Source of the DNA: Thiomicrorhabdus sp.
Lineage (GTDB): Bacteria; Pseudomonadota; Gammaproteobacteria; Thiomicrospirales; Thiomicrospiraceae
Reading direction: 5' to 3'
Assembly: GCA_015487495.1 (NCBI GenBank)
Contig: WFPP01000040.1
Location: 1-40,989 of the forward strand
DNA length: 40,989 nt
Of the stretch, positions 10,407 to 18,674 are shown piece by piece. The translations under genes and the position numbers were made by a program. The notes beneath the pieces are model-generated. The model saw only the letters and a list, made by a program, of their open reading frames with translations, did not search any database and was not told the origin of the DNA. Numbering within the stretch: the stretch's first letter is position 1; each line of letters opens with the position of its first letter.

Positions 10407-11336
10407 TTATTTATCTGGCATTCTAAACCCAAGCTCTTTGGCTCGCTCTTCACAATACTCCATTGCAAAATCCAGTAATTCGCCCACGGCTTTATGACGA
10501 AACTTATGTTTTTGTCGAATATGGGAAAAAGGGCGTAACAAGGGAGGATCTAACGGAATGGCTTTCAAGGTATCCAGTTTTAACTCTTTGGCCAAGGTTG
10601 TACGTGATACAATCGCAAGTCCGACATCCGATTCTACTGCCATCTTAACCGCTTCAGGACTGCCCAATTCCATCACCACGTTTAAGTCACTGTAACTCAA
10701 CCCCTGCTCTCGAATATACGTATTAATCACTGCTCTTGAACCCGAACCTTCCTCTCGAGAAACATAACCATACTTACGCACCTCTTCAATCGTTACCTTA
10801 TCTCGCTTGGCTAAAGGGTGGTCTTTCGGACAAATGACCTGCATTTCATCAATACGGCAAACATGAACATCCAAGTTTTTATTTTGAACGGGTGCTTCTA
10901 CCAGCCCAAAATCAATCATATTATTTTCAACCATAGCCACAATGGCATCGGTATTCCCCACTTGAAGGCGAATATTGACATCATCGTACTGTTTTTTAAA
11001 TGCGCCCAGTAAGCTAGGTAACATGTATTCCGCAACGGTGGTACTGGCTCCAACAACAAGCGTTCCGGTGACCTCACCAGTCATTTCCCGAACATCGCTG
11101 TTCATTTTTTCATATAAATCCAGAATTTGTCCCGAATAGTCATAAATGGTTTTACCCGCTTCGGTCAAGGTAATTTTATTGTGCGTACGGTCAAAAAGAC
11201 GTGTATTAAAAAAGTCTTCTAACTGCTTAACCTGGAATGTTACTGCTGGCTGAGTCATATGCAATGTCTCGGCAGCTTTGGTAAAACTCATTACTCTTGC
11301 AACGGTATGAAACACCTGAAGGCGTCTATCTGCCAT
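10407..11336 (-). CDS. LysR-family transcriptional regulator
   Basis: 309 residues with the standard layout: N-terminal winged helix-turn-helix (about 6-65, SFTKAAETLHMTQPAVTFQVKQLE split over the recognition helix) and a C-terminal periplasmic-binding-protein-like effector domain beginning TGTLVVGASTTVAEYMLP. The effector domain resembles the CysL/YeiE/CbbR side of the family by its GASTT...LP opening, but I cannot name the regulated genes. A strong AAGGGA lies seven bases before the ATG. A perfect 16-base palindrome at 11384-11399 lies about 50 bases upstream and could be its own operator. It is the last gene of a minus-strand run, 197 bases after the ion channel gene, probably with its own promoter. 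Confidence 0.92.
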   Translation of the reverse strand: MADRRLQVFHTVARVMSFTKAAETLHMTQPAVTFQVKQLEDFFNTRLFDRTHNKITLTEAGKTIYDYSGQILDLYEKMNSDVREMTGEVTGTLVVGASTTVAEYMLPSLLGAFKKQYDDVNIRLQVGNTDAIVAMVENNMIDFGLVEAPVQNKNLDVHVCRIDEMQVICPKDHPLAKRDKVTIEEVRKYGYVSREEGSGSRAVINTYIREQGLSYSDLNVVMELGSPEAVKMAVESDVGLAIVSRTTLAKELKLDTLKAIPLDPPLLRPFSHIRQKHKFRHKAVGELLDFAMEYCEERAKELGFRMPDK

Positions 11337-11383
11337 ACGTAATTCCCTTGTTTGTCAATTTAGTTTATCTTTTTTATATACTG

Positions 11384-11399
11384 CATAAAATATTTTATG
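11384..11399. promoter_or_regulatory. perfect 16-bp palindrome upstream of the LysR gene
   Basis: CATAAAATATTTTATG is fully self-complementary and contains a T-N11-A spacing as in LysR-type boxes. It lies 48-63 bases before the regulator start, a usual place for an autoregulatory site. Function inferred from position only. Confidence 0.4.
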
Positions 11400-11511
11400 A
11401 GGAGTGAATATAGGAGGTTCTCAAACAAATGTCAATTAACTTTATTTAAGTTTTTTAAACTTTCACAATTTGCACAAACCCGCCATAAATACAGATTATG
11501 AGTCGTGATAA

Positions 11512-11530
11512 ACTCTCTTTATAAGAGAGT
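11512..11530 (-). terminator. hairpin after the ion channel gene
   Basis: ACTCTCTT-TAT-AAGAGAGT gives an 8-bp stem and 3-base loop immediately after the channel stop codon. On the minus strand it is followed only by TTATC, so it is a weak terminator or an mRNA-end stabilising hairpin. Confidence 0.45.
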
Positions 11531-11533
11531 CCA

Positions 11534-12328
11534 TCATTTCTTTTGAGTCTCTTTTAATTCTTGTCTCAATGCCTCAATTTCTTTAGTCATATGAGCCATT
11601 AAACGCTTTGTATGCAATTCACTTTCTTTCATATAGCAAACAAAATCCCGTTCCATTTTTTTTTGATCCGAACCAATCAAAAACGCCGCAATGTTTGCAG
11701 ACACCAACGAGAAGAACAAAACACCAAATAAGATTAAGACTGCGCCAAAAATACGGCCATTTTCGGTCAAGGGAACCACATCACCATACCCCACCGTTGT
11801 AATGGTAACAATGGCATACCAAACACCATCAATAAAAGGACGTTCTTCAATATAGGAAAAAACAGCACCAGCTCCCACAATAATAAACGCAAACGCCATT
11901 AAAATTTGACCAAACCGATTGCGGTTTAAAACCGCTGAAACCCCTTTAAAAAAAGAGCTAAAAAAACGTAAAAACAGTAATAACCTTAATGAACGAACCA
12001 CCACCGCCCAGTCACCATTCCAGTTAATCCAGGGAAAAGCGATCATCACAATCATCACATTCAACCAGTTTTCACGTAAATAACGCATTTTATGATTAAC
12101 CAGGATTAGGTTAACCGTTAACTCCAGAACAAAAATACCCCAAATAATGTCCGAAAGCCAAGACGCTTCAAAGGCCTCTCCTGAATAATACATAAACAAC
12201 TGAACAAATACAGCCAATAAAGCAAGCAATACAAGCAACTCTAACCAACGTCCAACTTTACGAGCCCGCTGATTTTCTTTGCGATTGACGCCCGCCACGC
12301 CTAATAATTTTTTAAAATTATTCTTCAT
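11534..12328 (-). CDS. voltage-gated-type potassium channel
   Basis: Inner-membrane channel of the 6-TM Kv-like type, 264 residues. Predicted segments lie near 30-48, 57-77, 89-104, 107-124, 141-160 and 193-216. The fourth has spaced arginines (VVVRSLRLLLFLRF), resembling a voltage sensor. The selectivity filter TTVGYGD is at 177-183, between the last two segments. The N-terminus is strongly basic; the last 40 residues are charged and probably a short coiled coil (MTKEIEALRQELKETQ). No RCK/TrkA-N nucleotide-binding domain is attached. It starts 6 bases after the stop of the ubiI-like gene, so it is likely co-transcribed with the ubiquinone genes, though no functional link is evident. Ion selectivity is inferred from the filter. 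Confidence 0.9.
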   Translation of the reverse strand: MKNNFKKLLGVAGVNRKENQRARKVGRWLELLVLLALLAVFVQLFMYYSGEAFEASWLSDIIWGIFVLELTVNLILVNHKMRYLRENWLNVMIVMIAFPWINWNGDWAVVVRSLRLLLFLRFFSSFFKGVSAVLNRNRFGQILMAFAFIIVGAGAVFSYIEERPFIDGVWYAIVTITTVGYGDVVPLTENGRIFGAVLILFGVLFFSLVSANIAAFLIGSDQKKMERDFVCYMKESELHTKRLMAHMTKEIEALRQELKETQKK

Positions 12329-12334
12329 TCTGCC

Positions 12335-13633
12335 TTACTTTCTTGCCAACTTCGGTAACGCTTCACGCCCATTAAGAGCTTGTGCCATTAACCAGTTTTT
12401 AAGAGGGGTCAAGCGATTGGCTAACGGTAAAAACCCTTTTCTAAAAGGAACTTTTAATGTCGCATCTTGCTTAAACAACCAGTCGAACGCCTCCATAGAA
12501 CGCTGTACAATGGCATTATCCCCTCGTCGCCAGCGCTCATATTTTCGTAATACCGAACGCTGTCCCCACGGTTTTTTAGCCGAACGAGCGGCTAATACGG
12601 TCTCAACAAGAGCCGCAGCATCCAACAACCCTAGATTAACACCCTGCCCAGCTTGGGGATGAATGGTATGAGCCGCATCCCCTACTAATGCCAAATTGGG
12701 TTTAATATAATGTTCAGCGTGTCGTCGCGTTAAAGGAAAAGCAGCACGCTCACCGACATCAATCACTGAGCCTAAACGATAATCAGACGCTTTAGAGACC
12801 TCTTTGGCAAACTCATCATCCGGTAATTCAAGCGCCCATTGCATTTTTTCCATTGGCAAATACCATGCAATGGAGCTAATGTATTTTCCCATCGATAAAT
12901 AGGCAAATGGGCCATCCGCAGTATAACGTTGCCAACAGGTGTCCTCTGTAGGCAACTCTGTTTTAACGCACCCAACCACAGCACACTGTTCATAATCATG
13001 CGTATCCAACCCAATACAAGCCAACTGTCTTACCTGAGAAAAGGCACCATCTGCACCAACAACCAACTCGGTTCTCACCTCACCAATGCCTTCAATATCC
13101 ACCCATGCTTTTTGTTCATCAAAACTCTGTACACGGTCATTATTTTGACTAAGTCGTACCCCGTTCAGTGCTCGGTTTAACACGACCTGAATGGCATCAC
13201 ATGTTTCAATTTGTTCCCATAGTGCCGCTTGAATCACACTGTTTTCAACGGTGTACCCCAAATTTGGTTCACCCATTTCTTGGGCCGAAAAATGAATGTT
13301 TCCCGATGTGAGTTCATCCCAAACATGCATCGCCGTAAAAGGGTGACAACGTCGCGCTTCAATGCCTTTCCAGGCACCCAAATTGCGTAAAATAAACTCC
13401 GAAGCACGGGTTAAGGCACTCACTCGAACCTGATAAGCTTGCTCTGAATTCCAGTCGGTATCAACCGGCTGTTTCTCCAATAATAAAACCGACATGCCTT
13501 GCTGCCCCAGCCCTAATGCAACGGAAGCGCCCACCATGCCTCCTCCAACAATGACGGCATCCCACGTTATTTGGGCAATGTCTGTCATACTGGGTGAACT
13601 TAATAATGACGCGGACTCTTCTGCACTGTTCAT
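12335..13633 (-). CDS. UbiH/UbiI/UbiF-family FAD monooxygenase (ubiI-like)
   Basis: Flavoprotein hydroxylase of aerobic ubiquinone synthesis, second of two adjacent paralogues. The 432-residue protein has the FAD-binding GGGMVGASVALGL near residue 30, the family segment RVSALTRASEFIL, and the second FAD motif LVGDAAHTIHPQAGQGVNLGLLD. The RVSA...AS segment is like UbiI and UbiF rather than UbiH, and its position after ubiH matches ubiI (visC) of E. coli. Which ring carbon it hydroxylates cannot be read from sequence, so no symbol is given. The ATG overlaps the ubiH stop by one base (TAATG), and the G7 run eight bases upstream is a natural ribosome site. An alternative Met16 would still keep the FAD motif. 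Confidence 0.9.
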   Translation of the reverse strand: MNSAEESASLLSSPSMTDIAQITWDAVIVGGGMVGASVALGLGQQGMSVLLLEKQPVDTDWNSEQAYQVRVSALTRASEFILRNLGAWKGIEARRCHPFTAMHVWDELTSGNIHFSAQEMGEPNLGYTVENSVIQAALWEQIETCDAIQVVLNRALNGVRLSQNNDRVQSFDEQKAWVDIEGIGEVRTELVVGADGAFSQVRQLACIGLDTHDYEQCAVVGCVKTELPTEDTCWQRYTADGPFAYLSMGKYISSIAWYLPMEKMQWALELPDDEFAKEVSKASDYRLGSVIDVGERAAFPLTRRHAEHYIKPNLALVGDAAHTIHPQAGQGVNLGLLDAAALVETVLAARSAKKPWGQRSVLRKYERWRRGDNAIVQRSMEAFDWLFKQDATLKVPFRKGFLPLANRLTPLKNWLMAQALNGREALPKLARK

Positions 13634-14961
13634 TATTTTTTCCCCCCCATTGCAAATCGGGAAAACCGGCGTTTTACCGATGGCATTGCCTGCATGGCCA
13701 TTAATCCAATGCCTCTTAAGTGTCCAACCAAAGGTGAACGATGCTGAAAAATTTGAATTAACCCGTCCGTTAATCCCATTACCCTTTCATGATCTTTTTT
13801 TCTGTTTTGTGCATACCGCTCTAAAAAAGCAGGCAAGCCAATATCAAAAAAAGCCTCTTCTTTTATTTCGGTTTTTAAATTACTCCCCCCCTTATATTGA
13901 TTTTTATATTGACTCGATTTCAGACTCTGAGAAACCTGTTCTAAAAACACATCAATATCCTGAATACCTAAATTTAACCCCTGTGCTGCAACAGGGTGCT
14001 GTGTATGTGATGCGTTGCCCATTAATACGGCGCGACCCTTAGACATTTGAGGAACATACGTCTCTTTAAGGGGATACGCCACACGCGAGCTGACTTGAGT
14101 AAACGCCCCCAAACGCTCTCCCATTTTTGACGCAAACAGCTGAATAAACTCGGTATCATCAAGCTGTGTAATGCTCTCCACCTCCTCTTCTGGACAAACT
14201 AATACGGCTTTATGAAAATGCCCTTTCATGGGTAACAAGGCCACAGGACCTTCTTCCGTAAAACGCTCATACGACCAGTTTTGGGGGTGCATTTCGGTTT
14301 TAATTTGAGCAATCACGCCATACGCATGATAGGACTTCACCTCAATAGGCAACGCCAACAATTTCCGAACTTGCGATTCCGTACCATCTGCCCCAACCAT
14401 TAGTTGAGCGTGAACCTGTACCAAGGTCGTTTTGGTTATTTTATTCGCCTCAGAGTGCATTTCAATGCACGCTTTAATCCCTTGTTTGTCTTCAGTAAAA
14501 TCCACCAAGCGCGCAGGGCATAGTACCTGAATCTCCGCCATGGTACGCACCTGTTGCCACAGTACCTTGCCTAAATCACTGGACTGAATACTGTAACCCA
14601 ATGCAGGAACATTCACTTCTTCTGCATGAAGCTGTGTGATGCCTAAATACCCTTTTTGAGAGACATGCACGTGATGTATTTCGGTAACAAATGGTTGCAA
14701 TTCCGGCCAAATTTCTAACTGTTCCAATACTTTCATTGACCCATAAGACAGTGCCAACACACGTCCATCAAAGGAGTTAGGCGCATCTTTAGAAGGCAAG
14801 TAAGCCTCGGCCAATACCACTTTTTGCCCTAGCCGGGCCAAACCAATGGCAAGTAATAAACCAACCGGCCCACCCCCAGAGATGACCACATCACATGTCA
14901 TTGAAACGTGTTCATGAGAAGAGGCGGAAGAATTTTTGGTTTGGCTGTTTAACTGACCCAT
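13633..14961 (-). CDS. ubiH: UbiH 2-octaprenyl-6-methoxyphenol hydroxylase
   Basis: FAD monooxygenase of ubiquinone synthesis. The 442-residue protein shows the N-terminal Rossmann motif VVISGGGPVGLLLAIGLARLG, the UbiH-like segment SFDGRVLALSYGS, HVHVSQKGYLG, and the second FAD motif AVLMGNASHTQHPVAAQGLNLGIQD. The GD pair of this motif is GN here, a variation to note. About 20 hydrophilic residues precede the Rossmann fold. An AGGA lies nine bases before the ATG. The gene lies between pepP and the ubiI-like gene, the E. coli order. Its last codons ATG-GGG-GGG-AAA-AAA-TAA form a G7A6 run overlapping the next start. A second G7 run lies in the coding region at 13885-13891. Confidence 0.9.
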   Translation of the reverse strand: MGQLNSQTKNSSASSHEHVSMTCDVVISGGGPVGLLLAIGLARLGQKVVLAEAYLPSKDAPNSFDGRVLALSYGSMKVLEQLEIWPELQPFVTEIHHVHVSQKGYLGITQLHAEEVNVPALGYSIQSSDLGKVLWQQVRTMAEIQVLCPARLVDFTEDKQGIKACIEMHSEANKITKTTLVQVHAQLMVGADGTESQVRKLLALPIEVKSYHAYGVIAQIKTEMHPQNWSYERFTEEGPVALLPMKGHFHKAVLVCPEEEVESITQLDDTEFIQLFASKMGERLGAFTQVSSRVAYPLKETYVPQMSKGRAVLMGNASHTQHPVAAQGLNLGIQDIDVFLEQVSQSLKSSQYKNQYKGGSNLKTEIKEEAFFDIGLPAFLERYAQNRKKDHERVMGLTDGLIQIFQHRSPLVGHLRGIGLMAMQAMPSVKRRFSRFAMGGKK

Positions 14962-14978
14962 TTTCTAAATCCTGATTA

Positions 14979-16310
14979 TTATGAGGCCTTTGTACCCAAA
15001 AAGGGGCGCATCCATGTTTCTATTTCATTAACCGTTCTTGGTAAGCCTTTGGTTAAAATCTCACACCCCGATTCCGTCACCACGACATCGTCTTCAATTC
15101 GAATGCCAATATTGTGCCATTTGGAATCCACTTGAGAGTGTTCTGCCGAAATATACAGCCCTGGCTCAACGGTGAGCACCATACCTACTTCAAAAGAGCG
15201 CCATTTTTGCTGTTTTTTATACTGTCCCACGTCATGCACATCCATTCCCAGCCAATGCCCTGTACCGTGCATAAAAAAGCATTTAAACGCCTCGTCTTCA
15301 ATTAACTGTTCCAGTGACCCCTTGAGTAAGCCAAGTTCAAGCAACCCTTGCGTTAAAACCTGAACACTGGCTTGATGCACAACATCATAACTCACTCCTG
15401 GCTTAATGGTTCGAATGGCTGCTTGCTGTGCATTTAAAACCAACGTGTACAGCTGTGCCTGAGCTGGACTGAACACACCATTGGCAGGAAAAGTCGAGGT
15501 AATATCCCCCGCGTAGCCTTGCCACTCAGCCCCTGCATCCACCAAAACCAATACACCTGGCTCGATTGCTGAGCGATTTTCGGTGTAATGCAAAACACAA
15601 GCATTTTTTCCGCTGGCAATAATGGAGTTAAAGGCAACTCTTGGCGACCCCTGACGTACAAACTCGGCCTCCAGTTCGGCCTGAACCTGATATTCAAACG
15701 AACTGGAACTCACTGATTTCATCGCTGCCAAATGCCCTTGAACAGAAATGGCAGCCGCTTGACGTAAACACTTAATTTCAACCTCAGACTTAATCACACG
15801 CATCTCATGCAAAACAGGGTCTAAATCACAAATTTGATGGGGAGCTTCAACCCCTTGGCGTATTTTTTTCTTTAATTCAGAAATCCATTCATACAATGAA
15901 ATAACCCAATCTGACGATTGTGAAAAGGACAGGTATACTGAGGCACTGTTTTCTAATAGCGATAAAATGCCTTCATCCAGTTCATCAATGCACCACGCGT
16001 GGTTTACCCCTAATGTTTCGGCTGCGCATTCCACTCCTAAACGTCGCCCTTGCCATGTTTCTTGCTTAGGGTCTTTGGGACGAACAAACAGATGACTTTC
16101 AACGTCATCCATTTTCATTAATACCAACACCGAGTCAGGCTCACCAAATCCGGTTAAATAAAAAAAATCGCTCTCTGGTCTAAATAAAAACTCCACATCT
16201 CGGTTACGAATTTTTTCCCCCCCTGAAGGCACAATTACCACACTATTATCAGGTAATTGTGCCATCAATTTTTGGCGATTTTCTTGATAGAAAGAAAGAG
16301 GCAGTGTCAT
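14979..16310 (-). CDS. pepP: Xaa-Pro aminopeptidase PepP (M24B)
   Basis: Cytoplasmic metalloaminopeptidase that removes the residue before proline. 443 residues: N-terminal aminopeptidase-P domain (SFYQENRQKLMAQLPDNSVVIVPSG, FLTGFGEPDSV) and C-terminal pita-bread catalytic domain. The five metal ligands are recognisable in LVDAGAEWQGYAGDITSTFP (two Asp), HGTGHWLGMDVHD (His), TVEPGLY (Glu) and IRIEDDVVVT (Glu). It follows ygfB by 6 bases and precedes ubiH by 17, the conserved order. It holds one poly-G run (GGG-GGG-GAA-AAA at 16223-16211), so length changes in that run would inactivate it. Confidence in the family is high. Confidence 0.95.
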   Translation of the reverse strand: MTLPLSFYQENRQKLMAQLPDNSVVIVPSGGEKIRNRDVEFLFRPESDFFYLTGFGEPDSVLVLMKMDDVESHLFVRPKDPKQETWQGRRLGVECAAETLGVNHAWCIDELDEGILSLLENSASVYLSFSQSSDWVISLYEWISELKKKIRQGVEAPHQICDLDPVLHEMRVIKSEVEIKCLRQAAAISVQGHLAAMKSVSSSSFEYQVQAELEAEFVRQGSPRVAFNSIIASGKNACVLHYTENRSAIEPGVLVLVDAGAEWQGYAGDITSTFPANGVFSPAQAQLYTLVLNAQQAAIRTIKPGVSYDVVHQASVQVLTQGLLELGLLKGSLEQLIEDEAFKCFFMHGTGHWLGMDVHDVGQYKKQQKWRSFEVGMVLTVEPGLYISAEHSQVDSKWHNIGIRIEDDVVVTESGCEILTKGLPRTVNEIETWMRPFLGTKAS

Positions 16311-16316
16311 CTTTTT

Positions 16317-16925
16317 TTAATGCACCGTAAAAGGTGCATCCTCCGAGAGGTCGGAAGCTTGCCCTTCCATTGGAATCGGGGACGCTTCAACAGGGTTTAA
16401 TGACTCGTTAATGGTTATCACACCAATTTTGACAAACTCAATTAGTTGCACCAAATCGGCTTCTTCCGTTTCAAGCAATGCTTCCGTTGTCCCTACGCCC
16501 TCTACTTCAATACTGGCAATGTCACTAAAATCACTCACCAACTCTCGCACCTCGGGTGGCACTTCATTTTCAGCGTCTTGCAAACACCCAATTAACCCAA
16601 GACCATACAAAATCCCTTCACACAGTTGTCCCACCATCATCGCGCGATAGGCTAAAGGTTCATCATCATCGGGTAAGCACAATGTCAGCTCAAACCCCGA
16701 ACCATTAAGGCTTTTATTGGTTTCCAAATACAAATCATGCAACCCTTTTAAAAAGGATTCTTTAATTGATTTAATATTAGCCTCTTCAATCAATTTTTTA
16801 ATCCAAACCGCTTCTTGAATATCATTGTCTCCACATAAAAGTCCAATTAACATTCCTTGAATAAAGGAGGGGGAGTCCAGCTCGGAATGGGGGGCTAACA
16901 TTTCTTTAATTTGATCAAAATTCAT
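16317..16925 (-). CDS. ygfB: YgfB/UPF0149 family protein
   Basis: Acidic protein of the UPF0149 family, 202 residues from the ATG at 16925, which has GAGAAGG eight bases upstream. A longer frame from 16976 lacks that support. The family region includes MLIGLLCGD, FLKGLHDLYLETNKSL, GQLCEGILYGLGL and LVQLIEFVKIGVITINE. The E. coli name gene encodes a small single-domain protein of unconfirmed biochemical role; in some gammaproteobacteria it modulates gene expression. It is the first gene of the pepP-ubiH run and faces zapA across 129 bases, as in E. coli. Confidence 0.88.
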   Translation of the reverse strand: MNFDQIKEMLAPHSELDSPSFIQGMLIGLLCGDNDIQEAVWIKKLIEEANIKSIKESFLKGLHDLYLETNKSLNGSGFELTLCLPDDDEPLAYRAMMVGQLCEGILYGLGLIGCLQDAENEVPPEVRELVSDFSDIASIEVEGVGTTEALLETEEADLVQLIEFVKIGVITINESLNPVEASPIPMEGQASDLSEDAPFTVH

Positions 16926-17054
16926 GAAACCTTCTCTTTCTCTTGTTAAACCGTAATGATTGGGGAATAATAACACAATAGTTTATTCAAATTTTGCTCT
17001 CAATGGGTCAAACCCACTTATGCAAAAGCCTCACAACCTCTTTGGAGCCTTCTC

Positions 17055-17312
17055 GTGCTAACACTGACCTTAATGAACCACAGTTTTGAAATTCCCTGTG
17101 AAGAAGATGATAAATCACGTTTAATTGAAGCCGCAACCTTATTAGAAGACAAGTTGGACCAGTTGCCTGAACTCAAGGGAGAAAGCAAGGTTTTAATGGT
17201 TGCACTTAATTTATGTTATGACCACCTACAACTTTTGGAAGACACCAAGCAGTATACGCAACGCGTAGAAGAACAAGCAAATACGGCAATTCAACAAATT
17301 TCAGGCCGTTAG
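17055..17312 (+). CDS. zapA: ZapA cell-division protein
   Basis: Small cytoplasmic protein that bundles FtsZ at midcell. 85 residues, starting at GTG 17055 with GGAG seven bases upstream (17044-17047). The N-terminal beta-rich part (LTLTLMNHSFEIPCEEDD) and the long C-terminal helix (LIEAATLLEDKL, then LMVALNLCYDHLQLLEDT) are as in ZapA, although the protein is a little shorter than the E. coli one (109). The next ATG at 17073 would remove the first strand. Gene order ygfB-zapA-6S RNA-fau supports the call. The stop codon lies 5 bases before an inserted repeat element. Confidence 0.85.
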   Translation: MLTLTLMNHSFEIPCEEDDKSRLIEAATLLEDKLDQLPELKGESKVLMVALNLCYDHLQLLEDTKQYTQRVEEQANTAIQQISGR

Positions 17313-17317
17313 CCTAA

Positions 17318-17418
17318 GGAAGCTCTGAATAAGTCCATTTTTTACCAGAAACAAGCATGTAAGTCATTGATTAATAAAATGACGAAAATGTTGATTGGGA
17401 CTTAAATCAGAGGTTTCC
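17318..17418 (+). mobile_element. IS5-like miniature inverted-repeat element, copy A
   Basis: A 101-base element with ends GGAAGCTCTGAATAAGTCC and (reverse complement of the right end) GGAAACCTCTGATTTAAGTCC. It is flanked on both sides by TAA (17315-17317 and 17419-17421), a probable 3-base target duplication. The reverse complement of 39114-39211 aligns with it along nearly its whole length. It has no room for a transposase, so it would depend on one elsewhere. The ends resemble those of the IS5 family (GGAAGGTGCGAA-type). It separates zapA from the 6S RNA promoter. Confidence 0.8.
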
Positions 17419-17421
17419 TAA

Positions 17422-17433
17422 GGAATCTCTGAA
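17422..17433 (+). repeat. second repeat end directly after copy A
   Basis: GGAATCTCTGAA immediately after the TAA that follows copy A looks like another outer end of the same family, suggesting a nested or tandem insertion at this spot. Confidence 0.4.
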
Positions 17434-17445
17434 ACACTCACCGTA

Positions 17446-17474
17446 TTTTCATCTCCTGAAATTAAAGGTATAAT
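17446..17474 (+). promoter_or_regulatory. promoter of 6S RNA
   Basis: TTTTCA (17446-17451) and a perfect TATAAT (17469-17474) are 17 bases apart. Transcription would start near 17481, which coincides with the 5' side of the closing stem of 6S RNA. Confidence 0.7.
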
Positions 17475-17480
17475 AACCTT

Positions 17481-17661
17481 ACGGCTCATCGTCGCTAGGC
17501 ACAAACCCCTTTCCGATAATTATTATATTGGGGTCAGATACTTGAAATGGTGTGCATCTCGTTAGTGCTTAACTAACCCGAGAAGCCTAAATTTCTTGAG
17601 GAGACTGCCACCTGGAACTGCTCGGTTCTCGGATTTTTGTCTGGCGGCGGTGGGCTTTTTT
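17481..17661 (+). ncRNA. ssrS: 6S RNA (SsrS)
   Basis: About 181 nucleotides between zapA and fau, the conserved place of ssrS. The closing stem is visible: GCTCATCGTCGC (from 17484) pairs, with G-U pairs allowed, with GGCGGCGGTGGGC (to 17655), followed directly by six T as the end. ACCCC (17504-17508) can pair with GGGGT downstream, and CTCGTTAG/CTAACCCGAG forms the characteristic internal hairpin followed by AGAAGCC, as in the E. coli RNA (CCGAGAAGCC). It binds sigma-70 RNA polymerase and lowers transcription in stationary phase. The next gene, fau, is probably co-transcribed, as in E. coli. Ends are estimated to within a few bases. Confidence 0.85.
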
Positions 17662-17678
17662 ATTATGGTAATGACGTT

Positions 17679-18305
17679 ATGACCTCCTGTACCCCTCTCG
17701 CCACGCTTCGTCAACAACTTAGGCAACAACGCCAATCCCTCTCTCCACGCATACAACAGCAACATGCTCAAGCCGCACAAATGCATTTTTTTCAATTTTT
17801 AGCCTCTTACACCCAATGCCCATTACGCATTGGTGTCTTTTTAGCTCAAGACGGCGAACTGGACACTGCACCGGTCATTAAGTCTTTTTGGCAAGCCAGA
17901 CAACACACGCTCTTTTTACCCGTTTTGGAAAGCAACCCAGCTGAGTACATGGGGTTTGCTAAATACACGCCAAAAACGATTTTGCAAAAAAATCAGTTTG
18001 GTATTTTAGAACCGGATTTACCATTGGAACAACACCAGTCAGGTGAAACCCTGGATTTGGTTTTAGTGCCTCTTGTGGGGTTTGATGCCAATGGAAATCG
18101 CCTTGGAATGGGAGGTGGATATTATGATCGGACCTTTTCCTTTAAAGCATCTTGCTCTAAAAATTCCCCCCCCCTGCTCATTGGCTGGGCGCACAGCTGT
18201 CAACAAGTTGCACACCTATCAGCAGAACCTTGGGACATCCCTTTAAATGGCATTGTCACCAATATGGGGTTCTCCTGGTTTCCTATCTCATCTAAAATCT
18301 CGTAA
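17679..18305 (+). CDS. fau: 5-formyltetrahydrofolate cyclo-ligase
   Basis: Converts 5-formyl-THF to 5,10-methenyl-THF with ATP (YgfA/MTHFS family). From ATG 17679 the protein has 208 residues. The frame stays open upstream into 6S RNA, but that part is RNA sequence, so the ATG just past the 6S end is chosen; it has no clear Shine-Dalgarno site. Motifs: LRQQLRQQRQSLS at the N-terminus, and the family signature LVPLVGFDANGNRLGMGGGYYDRTF. A C9 run at 18166-18174 encodes part of SPP and is a possible slippage site. Downstream of 6S RNA as in most gammaproteobacteria. Confidence 0.92.
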   Translation: MTSCTPLATLRQQLRQQRQSLSPRIQQQHAQAAQMHFFQFLASYTQCPLRIGVFLAQDGELDTAPVIKSFWQARQHTLFLPVLESNPAEYMGFAKYTPKTILQKNQFGILEPDLPLEQHQSGETLDLVLVPLVGFDANGNRLGMGGGYYDRTFSFKASCSKNSPPLLIGWAHSCQQVAHLSAEPWDIPLNGIVTNMGFSWFPISSKIS

Positions 18306-18416
18306 AATACTGAAATCCCTTTGCTCAGTGCGAGCACAAAATGAAACATGCAAAGCCTGCATCGTGCAAAGACGTCACTGAACTTGATAACAACTCATTA
18401 ACTTAAAGGCAATATC

Positions 18417-18656
18417 ATGGATATTTGGTCAAAACTGTTTAACTACTCAAGCGCTGCACTGGGTGCCATTCTATTAGTAGTGGTATTCATTGTATTATCC
18501 AATGCGGAAGATGGCATGTTAACCGTAGAAGGTTTGCAACATTTGGAGGAACCCTTAACCTCTTTTTATCACTTTATATTGCCTTTTTTCTATCTATGGA
18601 TTCCTTTGGCGCTGTTTATTTTTGGACGTTTTTTGGTGCGTCTATTTAAAAAATAA
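18417..18656 (+). CDS. small two-helix membrane protein, unknown
   Basis: 79 residues. Two hydrophobic stretches, roughly 12-29 (ALGAILLVVVFIVLS) and 50-70 (FYHFILPFFYLWIPLALFIF), are separated by an acidic stretch, and the tail is basic (RFLVRLFKK). This is a plausible inner-membrane hairpin with the C-terminus inside. An AAAGGC precedes the ATG by about 8 bases. I recognise no family. It stands alone, 111 bases after fau, and is followed by a G/C hairpin likely to be its terminator. Codon use and the presence of a ribosome site support a real gene. Confidence 0.65.
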   Translation: MDIWSKLFNYSSAALGAILLVVVFIVLSNAEDGMLTVEGLQHLEEPLTSFYHFILPFFYLWIPLALFIFGRFLVRLFKK

Positions 18657-18674
18657 TAACCGTTTGACTTAAAT

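Noticed and set aside
13494-14042. 182-codon plus-strand frame over the ubiH/ubiI-like junction
   Set aside because: Overlaps two conserved flavoprotein genes on the other strand and reads as low-quality protein.
17637-17678. Upstream extension of fau
   Set aside because: This part is the 3' stem of 6S RNA; the ATG at 17679 is the first plausible start.
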